DNA from: Lentzea jiangxiensis
GTDB taxonomy: Bacteria > Actinomycetota > Actinomycetes > Mycobacteriales > Pseudonocardiaceae
Assembly: GCF_900104175.1 (NCBI RefSeq)
Contig: NZ_FNIX01000006.1
Coordinates: 215,757-279,756 of the forward strand
Length of the DNA stretch: 64,000 bases
Reading direction: 5' to 3'
Position numbers and translations under genes: made by a program. Below, piece after piece: positions 53,569-63,889 of the stretch. The notes under the pieces were generated by a model. It was not told where the DNA came from. It was given only the letters and a program-made list of their open reading frames with translations, and searched no databases. How positions within the stretch are numbered: position 1 is the first letter of the stretch; each line of letters starts with the position of its first letter.

Positions 53569-53600
53569 GAAGGCCCGGTGGGATCTCCCGCCGGGCCTTC
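53569..53600. terminator. Terminator between glnA and the convergent small gene
   Basis: GAAGGCCCGG pairs with CCGGGCCTTC around a 12-nt loop, 15 bases after the glnA stop. Confidence 0.75.
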
Positions 53601-53614
53601 CGGCTTTCACGGCC

Positions 53615-53875
53615 TCACGCACCGGCCAGCGTCACGGTGCACGACACGCCTCGAACACTCTCGCTGACCCGCACGTTCGAGACCAGCACGTCGGCCTCGC
53701 CGCCGGTCACCAGCTTGATCCGGGCCTCGCCCGCGGTGAGCTCCTCCGCGGCCGTGCCGGCGCCGGAGAGCCGCCAGAGGCCGTTGGTCTCGGTCTCGAT
53801 CAGGTCGACGCGGTCCAGCTCGGCCGCGTTGCCGTCGGCGTAGACGAGCCGTGCCGGTCCCGAGTAGCTGAACAT
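53615..53875 (-). CDS. Hypothetical protein (86 aa)
   Basis: A small beta-rich protein (FSYSGPARLVYADG, then LWRLSGAGTAAEE, then VRGVSCTVTLAG). No membrane segment; no family recognised. ATG 53875 and high GC3 support coding. Convergent with glnA. Confidence 0.65.
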   Translation of the reverse strand: MFSYSGPARLVYADGNAAELDRVDLIETETNGLWRLSGAGTAAEELTAGEARIKLVTGGEADVLVSNVRVSESVRGVSCTVTLAGA

Positions 53876-53956
53876 CGTTCCTCCCCTGCTTCGCCAACGC
53901 CTTCAGACACGCGTGGCGGGCGCGGGAGGTTCAGGTGCCGCAGTGGACGGTGTTCG

Positions 53957-54454
53957 TCATCCCGCCAGGCGGGAGCGGACCTCCATCAGGGCTTCGCCGA
54001 GGAGGTTGAGGCCCTGCCACGTGGCGGGGTCCTGGGCTCGCGGGTCGTCCGCCGCGAGGCCGATGCCCCAGACGCGGTCCAGCGGGCTCGCCTCGACCAG
54101 CACGCGGGAGCCGGTGGCGAGCAGGTAGGAGCGCAGGGCGGGGTCCTGGCCGAACTTGGCGAGGTTGCCCTCGACCACGATCTCCAAGCGCGCGGAGACC
54201 CAGGTGTCGTCGTCGAAGCCGGCCACCACGCGGCCCAAGGTCTTCGCCTCAGCGGGGGTGCGTGCGGCGAGGACCTCGGAGGCCGCGGTGGTGTCGCCGA
54301 AGAGCAACGCCTTGCGCCACATCATGTAGTGCTCGGCGGACGCGAACTCCCGGCCGTCGGCGACGAACGTGCACGGCCACCACTGCGACAGGCAGCCCTT
54401 GCCGACGCTGCCGTCTCGTTCGGGCTGGTGGCCCCAGAAGAACAGGTACTTCAC
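53957..54454 (-). CDS. NADAR domain protein (YbiA-like)
   Basis: 165 aa. NADAR features: LSQWWPCTFVADGREFASAE, HYMMWRKALLFGD, and the end WGIGLAADDPRAQDP with W-x-G-x-N-x-LG (WQGLNLLGEAL). The family hydrolyses N-glycosidic bonds of ADP-ribose-like or damaged riboflavin intermediates; the exact role here is unknown. Confidence 0.9.
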   Translation of the reverse strand: MKYLFFWGHQPERDGSVGKGCLSQWWPCTFVADGREFASAEHYMMWRKALLFGDTTAASEVLAARTPAEAKTLGRVVAGFDDDTWVSARLEIVVEGNLAKFGQDPALRSYLLATGSRVLVEASPLDRVWGIGLAADDPRAQDPATWQGLNLLGEALMEVRSRLAG

Positions 54455-54471
54455 AGAGTCAGGCTAGCGAG

Positions 54472-54633
54472 CTAGCCGAGAGATTCCTCCGGCCGTTCGT
54501 CCGGCTCGGGCATCTCCGGCTCGCGCCACGCCTCGGCGCGCGTCGGGCCGTTGGCACGGAGCTCGTTCTCGATCTCCTTCTTCAGGTAGTCGTCCTTCGC
54601 GAAGCCGTGGGTGTCACTTCCGCGTTGAGTCAT
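54472..54633 (-). CDS. Small acidic conserved-type protein (53 aa)
   Basis: ATG 54633 to TAG 54472. The product starts MTQRGSDTHGFAKDD and continues YLKKEIENELRANGPTRAEA, ending in an acidic Pro/Glu tail (EPDERPEES). It resembles small actinobacterial proteins beginning MTQRGS.KH. Below usual ORF length cut-offs, so easily missed. Function unknown. Confidence 0.7.
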   Translation of the reverse strand: MTQRGSDTHGFAKDDYLKKEIENELRANGPTRAEAWREPEMPEPDERPEESLG

Positions 54634-54666
54634 GCACCAGACGTACCCGCGCGAAACCGCGTGGAA

Positions 54667-55242
54667 TCACTTCGGCAGCGGAATACCGCTGATCGTGATC
54701 GCGGCGCCGGTCGGGGCGAACTGGCCGGAGATCGACGAGAACGTCAGGGTGAGCGACTTCACACCCGCGCCGAGCTTCTCGTCGAGGACGACGATGCCGG
54801 ACTCGGTGGTGCCCTGCGTGACGAGACCGTCCCACTTGCTGCTCGACGCCGCGTAGGTGCGGTTCAGGTCGTCGAGGACGGCGATCCCCACCACGGGGAG
54901 GGTCATCCTGGCCTGCGAGGCGTTCGTGGCCGTCACGAAGAGCTTCACGCGGCCGTTCGCCTCTTCTACGCGGTTGACCTCTATGGTCAGCATTCCGCGC
55001 TGTTGCTTGAAGGAGCCTGTTTGGACCTTCACGTCCGCGGACGGCTCGGTCGTTTCCAGTGCGCCGTCAGGGGTTTCGACGACGACCGATGTAGTCGTCG
55101 TGGCGGTGGCGTTGGGCTGGGCGGCGGAGTTGTTGCCGCTCAGCGCATACTCGATCACGCCGAGTAGTGCGAGCACTCCGACAGCCACGCCCGCTATGGC
55201 GATCACGGTCTTACCTCGGCGCGTGACCTTGCGATGCTGCAT
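54667..55242 (-). CDS. Membrane-anchored extracytoplasmic protein of unknown function
   Basis: 191 aa. Basic N-terminus (QHRKVTRRGKT), one membrane helix (13-33), a Thr-rich linker (NATATTTTSVVVE) and a beta-rich outer domain (IEVNRVEEANGRVKLFVTAT). The last domain resembles DUF4352-like immunoglobulin folds. Role unknown. Confidence 0.7.
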   Translation of the reverse strand: MQHRKVTRRGKTVIAIAGVAVGVLALLGVIEYALSGNNSAAQPNATATTTTSVVVETPDGALETTEPSADVKVQTGSFKQQRGMLTIEVNRVEEANGRVKLFVTATNASQARMTLPVVGIAVLDDLNRTYAASSSKWDGLVTQGTTESGIVVLDEKLGAGVKSLTLTFSSISGQFAPTGAAITISGIPLPK

Positions 55243-55344
55243 GACTTCCTCTGCTCGACCCCCGTGACGAACCCACAGCTCCCCCGTTGAGCGCGCCTAG
55301 TCTCATCTCGATCGGGTGAAACGTCAATGCGCTAGTGTCCGCGC

Positions 55345-55578
55345 GTGTCCCTAGATGTCGCCGAATTCACGGCTCCGCAGCTGCTCACCACCCACATCGT
55401 CGACTCGGCGGCCGAGGCCCTCGAAGCGGTTCAGGCCGCTGACGTGCTCGATCTCGGTGTTCGCGTCCACAACCGGCTCGTTCCCGACTCCGAAGACGCC
55501 GACACGCTGGTCGAGGAGTGGGTGGTCGAGGTCTACACCAGCGCTCCGGCGGTGGACCCCGATTCCGACGAGGACTGA
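55345..55578 (+). CDS. Hypothetical acidic protein (77 aa)
   Basis: GTG start. Product is acidic (VEEWVVEVYTSAPAVDPDSDED at its end) with one helix (VDSAAEALEAVQAADVLDL). No family recognised. Terminator follows. Confidence 0.6.
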   Translation: MSLDVAEFTAPQLLTTHIVDSAAEALEAVQAADVLDLGVRVHNRLVPDSEDADTLVEEWVVEVYTSAPAVDPDSDED

Positions 55579-55591
55579 TCAATCAGGGAGT

Positions 55592-55616
55592 GGGGCACTT
55601 CGACGAGAAGTGCCCC
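55592..55616. terminator. Bidirectional terminator
   Basis: GGGGCACTTC pairs with GAAGTGCCCC around GACGA, between two convergent genes. Confidence 0.8.
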
Positions 55617-55641
55617 GAACCTGAAGGAACACCTGAAGTTC

Positions 55642-56574
55642 TCAGACGGTCAGCACGATCTTTCCGCGCACGTGGCCACCTTCGAGCAGCTTGTGCGCCT
55701 TGACCGCTTCCGCCAGGGGAAAAGTCTGCTGCACCTCGACGTGCAGCTTCCCGGCGGCGACGAGGTCGACGAGCCACTGCGTCTGCTCCGCGTTCGGCCT
55801 CGCCCACGTGTTGACGACACCGTTCTCCAGCGCCCGCGGCCCGTCCACAATGGACGTCATCCGCTGCCGCTCGCGCACCAGCCGCAACGACTGGTCGAAC
55901 GCGAGCCCGCCCACGTTGTCGACGACCACGTCGACCAGGCCGTCGCCGCCGACGGCCTCCGCCACCGCGTCGACCAGCGCATCGCCGTAGGCGACCGGTT
56001 CGGCGCCCAGAGACCGGACGAACTCGTGGTTGCGCGGTGACGCCGTGCCGAGCACGCGTGAGGCGCCGAGCTCCCGCGCGATCTGCACCTGCAGATGACC
56101 GACACCGCCGGCCGCGGCGTGCACCAGCACGACGTCACCGGGACCGGTGCCGGTGACCTTCAACGCCTGCAGCGCCGTGAGGCCGGCCAGCGGCAGCGCG
56201 GCGGCGGTCACGAAGTCCACGGTGGACGGTTTGCGCGCGACCATGCGGTCCGGCAGCGAGACCAGCTCGGCGTAGGTGCCGAACTGCACGTGGTCCTTGC
56301 GCGCGTAGGCGAGCACCTCGTCGCCGGGCTTCCAGTCCACCACGCCGATGCCGACCGCCCGCACGACACCCGAGACGTCCCATCCCGGGATCAACGGCGT
56401 GTGGTGCGGCATCAGGCCCCGCAGGTGGCCCGCTCTGATCTTGTAGTCCACCGGGTTCACCCCGGCCGCACGCACCTCCACCAGCACTTGGTCGGGCCCG
56501 AGCAGCGGGTCGGGCAGCTCCTGCAACGACATGACCTCGGCGTCGCCGAACTCGGTCAGCGCGATGGCTTTCAC
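55642..56574 (-). CDS. Zinc-independent NAD(P)H quinone oxidoreductase-like (MDR family)
   Basis: 310 aa. GroES-like N-terminal domain (VRAAGVNPVDYKIRAG, IPGWDVSGVV) and Rossmann domain with AAAGGVGHLQVQIAREL. No zinc ligands. It reduces quinones or enones with NADPH. GTG start overlaps the glnE stop (GTGA), so it is co-translated with glnE. Confidence 0.9.
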   Translation of the reverse strand: MKAIALTEFGDAEVMSLQELPDPLLGPDQVLVEVRAAGVNPVDYKIRAGHLRGLMPHHTPLIPGWDVSGVVRAVGIGVVDWKPGDEVLAYARKDHVQFGTYAELVSLPDRMVARKPSTVDFVTAAALPLAGLTALQALKVTGTGPGDVVLVHAAAGGVGHLQVQIARELGASRVLGTASPRNHEFVRSLGAEPVAYGDALVDAVAEAVGGDGLVDVVVDNVGGLAFDQSLRLVRERQRMTSIVDGPRALENGVVNTWARPNAEQTQWLVDLVAAGKLHVEVQQTFPLAEAVKAHKLLEGGHVRGKIVLTV

Positions 56575-59471
56575 GGTTCCTCACCGTAGAAGACACGCTC
56601 CGCCACCGCACGTGCACGACGGGTGGTCCGCCGGTACTCGTCGAGGAACTCCCCCGGATCGCCGCCGGGCGGGTGCCCCATCACCGACGCCACCGCGACG
56701 AGGTCGCGCCCGGACGTCGGCAGCTGGTCGGAAGCCTTGCCCCGCACGAGCGTCACGGCGTTGCGCGCCTGGGTCGCGAGGTTCCACGCGGTGGTCAGCG
56801 CCGCGGCGTCCTCCTCGGCCAGCAACCCCGCCTCGACCGCGGCCGCCATCGCCGCCATTGTGGACGGTGTGCGCAGGCCCGGAACGGCACCGGAGTGTTG
56901 CAGCTGCAACAATTGCACGGTCCACTCGACGTCCGCCAGCCCACCGCGGCCGAGCTTGGTGTGCGTGCTCGGGTCGGCTCCGCGCGGCAGGCGTTCCGCG
57001 TCGACCCGCGCCTTGATCCGCCGGATCTCCCGCACCGACGCCGCGTCGAGCCCCTCGGGCGGGTACCGCAGCGGAGCGATCAGCTCCTCGAACTCGGCGC
57101 CGAGTGCGGCGTCGCCCGCGATGAACCGCGCCCGCAGCAGCGCCTGCTTCTCCCAGATCTCCGCCCACTGCCGGTAGTACGCGCGGTACGAGTCGAGCGT
57201 CCGCACCAGCGGCCCCTGCCGGCCCTCCGGCCTCAGGTCCGCGTCCACCTGCAACGGCGGGTCCAGCGACGGCGCCCCGAGCAACCGCCGGATCTTCTCG
57301 ACGACCCCGCTCGACCACTTCACGGCCTCGTCGTCGGAGAAGCCCTCGAGCGGACGGCACACGAACATCACGTCCGCGTCCGAGCCGTACCCGAGCTCGT
57401 GGCCGCCGAGCCGGCCCATGCCGATCACGGACAGCACCGCGGTGGGTTCGCCGGACGCCCGCACCGCCGCGTCGAGCGCGCTCTGCAGCACCGCGCTCCA
57501 CACCTCGGACAGCGACACGCACACCGTCTCCAGCGGCATGAACCCCAGCAGGTCCGCGGCCGCGATGCGCAGCAACTCGTGGCGCCGCAACGACCTCGCC
57601 GCCGCGATCGCCCGTGCCGCGTCGCCGTACCGGGACACCGCGCTGCGCAACGGGTTGCCGATCAGGTGCGGGTCACCGCCGACGAGCGCCTCGGTGTCGG
57701 CGAGCAGCCGCAGCACCTCCGGCGCCCGCACCAGCAGGTCCGGCACCAGACGGGAGGTGCCGAGCAGCACCGCGAGCCGTTCGACGACCGCGCCCTCGTC
57801 CCGCAGCAGCCGCAGGTACCAGGGCGTCTCCGCGAGCGCCTCGGACACCTTCCGGTACGCGAGCAGGCCGCCGTCCGCGTCGGGCGTACCGGCGAAGAGG
57901 TCGAGCAGCACCGGCAGCAGGGCACCCTGGATGCGCGCCCGCCGCGACATGCCGTGCGTCAACGCCTGGATGTGCCGCAACGCGCCGTCCGGCGACGTGT
58001 AGCCCAACGCGGCCAGCCGGGCCACGGCCTCCTTGGTGGTGAGCCGCAGCGCCTCCGTCGGCACGCCCGCCACGGACTGCAGCAGCGGCCGGTAGAACAG
58101 CTTCTCGTGCAGGCGGCGGACCTGGTTGGCGTGCTTGCGGAACTCCGCGAGCAGCACCTGCCCCTCCGACCTCCGCCCGTCGGCCGCGAGCCCCACGGAC
58201 CGCGCCAGCCAGCGCAACGCCGTGACGTCGTCGTCCGCCGGGAAGAGGTGCGTGCGCAGCAACCGCTGCAGCTGCAACCGGTGCTCCAGCGTGCGCAGGA
58301 ACCGGTAGGAACGCCCGAAGTCGGCCGCGTCCTCACGCCCGACGTAGCCGCCCCGGCCGAGCGCGGCCAGGGCGGCCGTCGTCGCCTGGATCCGCAGGTC
58401 CTCGTCGGAACGGCCGTGCACGAGCTGCAGCAGCTGCACCGCGAACTCGACGTCGCGCAGGCCACCGCGGCCGAGCTTGAGCTCGCGGTTGGCGAGCGGC
58501 GTCGGCACGTGGTCCTCGACGCGGCGCCGCATGGCCTGCACGTCCTCGACGAAGTTCTCGCGCTCGGCCGCCGTCCACACGTACGGCCGCACGACGTCGA
58601 GGTACGCCTGCCCCAGCTCGGCGTCACCGGCGACCGGCCGCGCCTTGAGCAGCGCCTGGAACTCCCAGGTCCGCGCCCACTTCTTGTAGTACGACGCGTG
58701 CCCGTCCAGGGTGCGGACCAGCGCGCCGGCCTTGCCCTCCGGCCGCAGCGCCGCGTCGACCTCGAAGCACGACTGGCCGGCGATCTGCATCATCGTGCTG
58801 GCCAGCCGGGTGGCCACGCCCAGGTCGCCCTCCGCGACGAACACCACGTCGACGTCGCTCACGTAGTTGAGCTCGTTCGCGCCGCACTTGCCCATCGCGA
58901 TCACCGCGAGCCGGCAGCGGTCGGCGCCGCTGACGCGTTCCTCCGCGAGCTTCAGCGACGCTCTCAAGGCCGACACGGCCAGGTCGGACAGCTGCGCGGC
59001 GACCGTGTCGTACGGGACGAACGGCAGGTCGGGTTCGACGACGTGCGCCAGGTCGTTGGCGGCCACGACCAGCAGCTTCGCCCGGTACTCGGTGCGCAGG
59101 ACGTCGCCGTCCGCGAGCTCCAGCGCGACGTCGACGCCGTCGGTCAGCGACCGCCACCGGCCGGGGTTCGCCACGAGGAAGTCCGACAGGGCGGTCGAGG
59201 AGCCGAGCACGGCGAGCAGCCGCCCGCGCACGACGACGTCCTCGTGCAGCGCCGTCGACAGGGCGTCCCAGTCGGCGACGGGGTGCAGGCGTTCCAGGCC
59301 CCGCAGCGCGAGGTCCGGATCGGGGCAGCGGGACAGCGCGGACAGCACCGGCTCGGCGCCGTCGGCGGGCCGGCGGTCAGCCCACAGGCCGAGACCGCGC
59401 AGCACCTCTTCGCTGCGCGGCTCGGTGAGGCCGAAACGTGCTGGAGACGCGTGGCGGACTGGTTCGCTCAT
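56571..59471 (-). CDS. glnE: Bifunctional glutamine synthetase adenylyltransferase/adenylyl-removing enzyme
   Basis: 966 aa. Two nucleotidyltransferase halves: N-terminal AMGKCGANELNYVSDVDVVF (about residue 195) and C-terminal GMGRLGGHELGYGSDADVMF (about 690), each followed by a helical GlnD-like domain. It attaches and removes AMP on GlnA Tyr in response to nitrogen state. Large antisense ORFs are GC shadows. Confidence 0.96.
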   Translation of the reverse strand: MSEPVRHASPARFGLTEPRSEEVLRGLGLWADRRPADGAEPVLSALSRCPDPDLALRGLERLHPVADWDALSTALHEDVVVRGRLLAVLGSSTALSDFLVANPGRWRSLTDGVDVALELADGDVLRTEYRAKLLVVAANDLAHVVEPDLPFVPYDTVAAQLSDLAVSALRASLKLAEERVSGADRCRLAVIAMGKCGANELNYVSDVDVVFVAEGDLGVATRLASTMMQIAGQSCFEVDAALRPEGKAGALVRTLDGHASYYKKWARTWEFQALLKARPVAGDAELGQAYLDVVRPYVWTAAERENFVEDVQAMRRRVEDHVPTPLANRELKLGRGGLRDVEFAVQLLQLVHGRSDEDLRIQATTAALAALGRGGYVGREDAADFGRSYRFLRTLEHRLQLQRLLRTHLFPADDDVTALRWLARSVGLAADGRRSEGQVLLAEFRKHANQVRRLHEKLFYRPLLQSVAGVPTEALRLTTKEAVARLAALGYTSPDGALRHIQALTHGMSRRARIQGALLPVLLDLFAGTPDADGGLLAYRKVSEALAETPWYLRLLRDEGAVVERLAVLLGTSRLVPDLLVRAPEVLRLLADTEALVGGDPHLIGNPLRSAVSRYGDAARAIAAARSLRRHELLRIAAADLLGFMPLETVCVSLSEVWSAVLQSALDAAVRASGEPTAVLSVIGMGRLGGHELGYGSDADVMFVCRPLEGFSDDEAVKWSSGVVEKIRRLLGAPSLDPPLQVDADLRPEGRQGPLVRTLDSYRAYYRQWAEIWEKQALLRARFIAGDAALGAEFEELIAPLRYPPEGLDAASVREIRRIKARVDAERLPRGADPSTHTKLGRGGLADVEWTVQLLQLQHSGAVPGLRTPSTMAAMAAAVEAGLLAEEDAAALTTAWNLATQARNAVTLVRGKASDQLPTSGRDLVAVASVMGHPPGGDPGEFLDEYRRTTRRARAVAERVFYGEEP

Positions 59472-59500
59472 CAGGAGCCAACCCTAATGCCCTCACGGTG

Positions 59501-59682
59501 TCAGAAGACGATCAGTGAAAGTCCGTAGAGCACGACGGCGACGCAACCCGCGAAGCTCGCGTACGCGGGAACCTTCTTGTCACCGGACAACGCGCGGATG
59601 CCGAGGACGAACAACGTCACGACGACGACCGTGGCGAGCAGCGTGGCGCCGAAGACCTGCAGCAGCGCGACCCAGTTGACGG

Positions 59683-59686
<4 letters not shown>
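59501..59686 (-). CDS. Small membrane protein coupled to the phosphate transporter (61 aa)
   Basis: ATG 59686 overlaps the pit stop (ATGA). Two hydrophobic helices (LLQVFGATLLATVVVVTLFV and FAGCVAVVLYGLSLIVF). It is probably a subunit or regulator of the transporter; this is inference from coupling. Confidence 0.7.
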
Positions 59687-60816
<1,130 letters not shown>

Positions 60817-60902
60817 AGTGATCCTCCGGCTGGATCGAACAAGCTGTCCAGGAGATTACGGTACCGCCAACGGAGGATGTCTTAAAACCTACGAAAGTAA
60901 CG

Positions 60903-61658
60903 TCACACCAACGGAAGTTGTGTGCCCAAACGTCCCGCGGGCGACAGATCTCCTCGCACCAGCTTCGCAAATCTCGCGACGAACGGCTGCCACACCTCTT
61001 CGAGGTCGCGGTGCGCTTCCTCCAGGAACTCCTGGTCGAAGTGGTGCGCCCGAGCACACGCCGCCGAATCCGGGTCCTTCGCTGCCCAGTTCAGGACGAT
61101 TTCCGGCGTCGTCTCGATGTGGAACTGCAGGCCGTAAGCGCTTTCACCGACCCGGAACGCCTGGTTCGGGTATTTCGGGGACGCCGCGAGCTGTTCCGCG
61201 CCGGGCGGCAGCAGGTGCACCTCGTCGTTGTGGAACTGCAGCACGTCGGGCGTGAAGGGCAGGTCGGCGAACAGCGGGTCGCCGGCGGCGGCGTCCCGCT
61301 TGGCCACGAGCAGCACCCCGACCTCCGGCCCCTGCGGCCCCTTGCGCACCTGACCACCCGTGGCGGCCGCGAGCAGCTGCGCACCGAGGCAGATCGCAAG
61401 CGTGGGCAACCTCTTCGACACCGCGCCGGACAGCAGCCTGCGGGCGTCCGCGAGCCACGGGTGCTCGAGGTCGTCGAGCGCGCCCATCTCACCGCCGAGG
61501 CAGATGACGCCCTGGTAGCCGTCGAGGTCCGCCGGCGCGGGCTGCTCCTTCAGCGGCACGAGGTCGAGCTCGACCCCCTCGGCCTCGAGCCACCCGCCGA
61601 GCTTGGCCAGCGGGTCGGACTCCGAGGGCTGCAGGACGAGCAGACGTGGTGCGTTCAC
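60903..61658 (-). CDS. Class I glutamine amidotransferase-like protein
   Basis: 251 aa. Nucleophile Cys in LAICLGAQLLA, His and Glu in GLQFHIETTPE. Such stand-alone GATase1 proteins resemble GMP synthase amidotransferases; the acceptor is unknown. Confidence 0.87.
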   Translation of the reverse strand: MNAPRLLVLQPSESDPLAKLGGWLEAEGVELDLVPLKEQPAPADLDGYQGVICLGGEMGALDDLEHPWLADARRLLSGAVSKRLPTLAICLGAQLLAAATGGQVRKGPQGPEVGVLLVAKRDAAAGDPLFADLPFTPDVLQFHNDEVHLLPPGAEQLAASPKYPNQAFRVGESAYGLQFHIETTPEIVLNWAAKDPDSAACARAHHFDQEFLEEAHRDLEEVWQPFVARFAKLVRGDLSPAGRLGTQLPLV

Positions 61659-61682
61659 GCACCGAGCCTAGGTGGGCGTAGG

Positions 61683-62114
61683 TCAACAGTGACACGCGAC
61701 CTTGGAAACACCCGAACCGGTGACCTCGTCCGACTCGATCGGGTAACCCGCCTCCCGCCACGCCGTGATGCCGCCGGAGAGCCGCTTCACGCGGTACCCC
61801 CTCTCCGAGAGCGCGAGGGCGCCCTTGGTGGCGGCGTTGCACTGGAAGCTCTCGCAGTAGCAGATGTAGACGAGGTCCGGGTCGAGGTCGAGCTCGTCGG
61901 GCAGGTCCCGGTAGGGCAGGTTGATCGCGCCGGGGATGCGCGCCTGCGCGAACGCCTCGGGAGCGCGCGTCTCCACCAGGACGTAGCCGGCGGTGGTGCC
62001 GTTGCGGAGGTCGCGGTGGACGTCGTCGGGGTCGGCCTCGAACGCGAGTTCGGCGGCGAAGTGGGTGGCGGCGGTCCGCGGGTCGGCGGCGGGGAAGCGC
62101 AGTGCGTTCGTCAT
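61683..62114 (-). CDS. Rhodanese-like sulfurtransferase domain protein
   Basis: 143 aa. Single rhodanese domain with the active-site loop CYCESFQCNAATKGA, DLDPDLVYIC strand before it and a conserved GGITAWREAGYPI after it. A C-terminal VACHC adds two Cys. It may carry persulfide. Divergent from an Lrp-type regulator, which may control it. Confidence 0.87.
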   Translation of the reverse strand: MTNALRFPAADPRTAATHFAAELAFEADPDDVHRDLRNGTTAGYVLVETRAPEAFAQARIPGAINLPYRDLPDELDLDPDLVYICYCESFQCNAATKGALALSERGYRVKRLSGGITAWREAGYPIESDEVTGSGVSKVACHC

Positions 62115-62194
62115 GCCTGTGATCCTGCTGCCGCCGGTCCTCTTCGGACATGCGGAAGTCCAGCCGTTCGAACCGATCTCCCTATGATTTCCAG

Positions 62195-62644
62195 GTGGAA
62201 CTGGACGGTGTGGACTGGAAGATCCTGTCGTTGTTGCAGCAGGACGGACGGATGTCGTTCACCGCGCTGGGACGTGAGGTGTCGTTGTCCGCGCCGGCGG
62301 TGACCGAACGGGTGCGCCGCCTGGAGTCGCTCGGCGTCATCACCGGCTTCACCGCGGTCGTGTCGCCGTCCCGCCTGGGCCTGCCGATCGAGTCGATCGT
62401 GCGGGTGCGGGTCCGGTCGCTGGACACGCCGCGGTTCCGCTCGCAGGTGCTGGTGCTGCCTCAGGTCCTCGACGCCGACCACGTGACCGGCGACGACTGC
62501 TGGCTGCTGCGGGTCGTCTGCCGGTCGATGGTGGAGCTGGAGGAACTCGTCGAGGTGATGCAGCGGTACGGCGACACCACCACCTCGCTCGTGTTCTCCT
62601 CGCACGTCCGCAACCGGCCGCTCTCGCCCGAGCTGTTCGGCTGA
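62195..62644 (+). CDS. Lrp/AsnC family transcriptional regulator
   Basis: 149 aa from GTG 62195. N-terminal helix-turn-helix (LDGVDWKILSLLQQDGRMSF, then VTERVRRLESLGVI) and a RAM-type sensor domain. Usually binds amino acids or related metabolites. The divergent rhodanese gene is the likely target. Frame is open to 62150, but the GTG gives the standard N-terminus. Confidence 0.88.
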   Translation: MELDGVDWKILSLLQQDGRMSFTALGREVSLSAPAVTERVRRLESLGVITGFTAVVSPSRLGLPIESIVRVRVRSLDTPRFRSQVLVLPQVLDADHVTGDDCWLLRVVCRSMVELEELVEVMQRYGDTTTSLVFSSHVRNRPLSPELFG

Positions 62645-62712
62645 GCCGGGCGTTCTCCGACCGACGGCTGTCCGTCGCGCGTCTGTCGGCTATCGAACCC
62701 GCCACCCGGTGA

Positions 62713-63555
62713 TCAGGTCGTCGTCCCGCTGTCGTGCCTCCACCAGAACTCCGCCCAGTCGTCGAGTGGCTGGTACCCGATGCGCTGGTAGATCGAGTTC
62801 GAGATCGGGTTGGTCAGGTCCGCGAACAGCAGCACGTCGGTCGCACCCCGGTCGAGGGCCCAGCGGCTGGCCAGGGCGCTGACCGCGGCGCCGAAGCCGT
62901 GCCTGCGGTGTTCGGGCGGCGTGTAGACCGGACCGATCCTGCTCATGCCGATCTGCGGGAGGCTGGCCGCGGCCCAGGCGACCGGGGTTCCGCCCACCTC
63001 CCAGAGGGCGTGGCCGTTGCCGAGGCGCAGCGAGCTGCGCATGGCTTCGGTGGCCGGACCGCTCGGGTTCCGCGGCACGGCCTCGGCGAGGAACGACTCG
63101 CGCCAGGCGCCCAGGAGTTCGACGTCGTCCTCGGTGGCCAGGCGGCCGGCGCCCTCGACGGTGGGCGGGGCGAGGGTGCCCAGGCGGTAGAGCCTCGTGG
63201 CCAGTGACTCGGTGTACGGCCTGCCGGTCGCTGTGGCGAACGCCTCGGACCTGTCCCGCGGACCGGTCACCCCCGGAGCGTCCGGGTCGATCTTCGCGGC
63301 CACCTGGACGGCCAGCTCCACCGCGGTCAGCGGGAGGTCGGCCGTCTGGAACGGCCAGGGCGGGGTGCGGACCAGGGAGCCGACGACCTCGTCGCCCTCG
63401 TGGAAGGTGATGAGAGTCGGGAAGTCCTCGCCCGGCAGGCTGCGGATCCGGTGCAGTGACGTCAAAGCCACGGTGTTGCGCACCGGATCGGCTGCGAGCC
63501 GATCGTGGGTGACGGCGTCGAACGAGTCCAGAGTGGCGTGCACGACCGCGTCCAT
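62713..63555 (-). CDS. GNAT family N-acetyltransferase
   Basis: 280 aa. C-terminal GNAT domain with acetyl-CoA loop PPEHRRHGFGAAVSALASRW and NPISNSIYQRIGYQPLDDW. The N-terminal half is a degenerate related fold. Substrate unknown. Confidence 0.85.
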   Translation of the reverse strand: MDAVVHATLDSFDAVTHDRLAADPVRNTVALTSLHRIRSLPGEDFPTLITFHEGDEVVGSLVRTPPWPFQTADLPLTAVELAVQVAAKIDPDAPGVTGPRDRSEAFATATGRPYTESLATRLYRLGTLAPPTVEGAGRLATEDDVELLGAWRESFLAEAVPRNPSGPATEAMRSSLRLGNGHALWEVGGTPVAWAAASLPQIGMSRIGPVYTPPEHRRHGFGAAVSALASRWALDRGATDVLLFADLTNPISNSIYQRIGYQPLDDWAEFWWRHDSGTTT

Positions 63556-63603
63556 GGGTCCATCAGATCAGGGCGGGCAAGCGAAATCAGCACCCGGACA
63601 CGC

Positions 63604-63653
63604 AGAAGACCCCTGAGGGGAGCACCGAAGTGCTCGACCCTCAGGGGTCTTCT
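63604..63653 (-). terminator. rRNA operon terminator
   Basis: A 16-bp stem (AGAAGACCCCTGAGGG and complement) with an inner GAGCAC..GTGCTC hairpin, 10 bases beyond the 5S 3' end. Confidence 0.85.
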
Positions 63654-63663
63654 GGAAAGAATG

Positions 63664-63780
63664 TTCGGCGGCGACCTACTCTCCCACACCGTAACCAGTG
63701 CAGTACCATCGGCGCAGAAGGGCTTAACTACCGGGTTCGGAATGGGACCGGGTGTTTCCCCAACGCTATAACCACCGAAA
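63664..63780 (-). rRNA. rrf: 5S ribosomal RNA
   Basis: About 117 nt with the conserved 5S elements CCCGGTCCCATTCCGAACC (loop B/C region), AGTTAAGCCC and GGGAGAGTAGG on the minus strand. The exact ends may differ by a few bases. Confidence 0.95.
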
Positions 63781-63889
63781 CACTATGGAAATGTTCAACC
63801 TGAACCCCGAACCAGCACACTCTCGTCTGCCAGCGGGTTCGATCGGTTCTGGTTGTTCTTCCAGAACCGCACAGTGGATGCGTAGCGTC

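Noticed and set aside
56673..59528. 951-codon open frame opposite glnE
   Set aside because: Composition typical of antisense GC shadow (RR, QH, LG repeats); glnE on the minus strand has both nucleotidyltransferase motifs.
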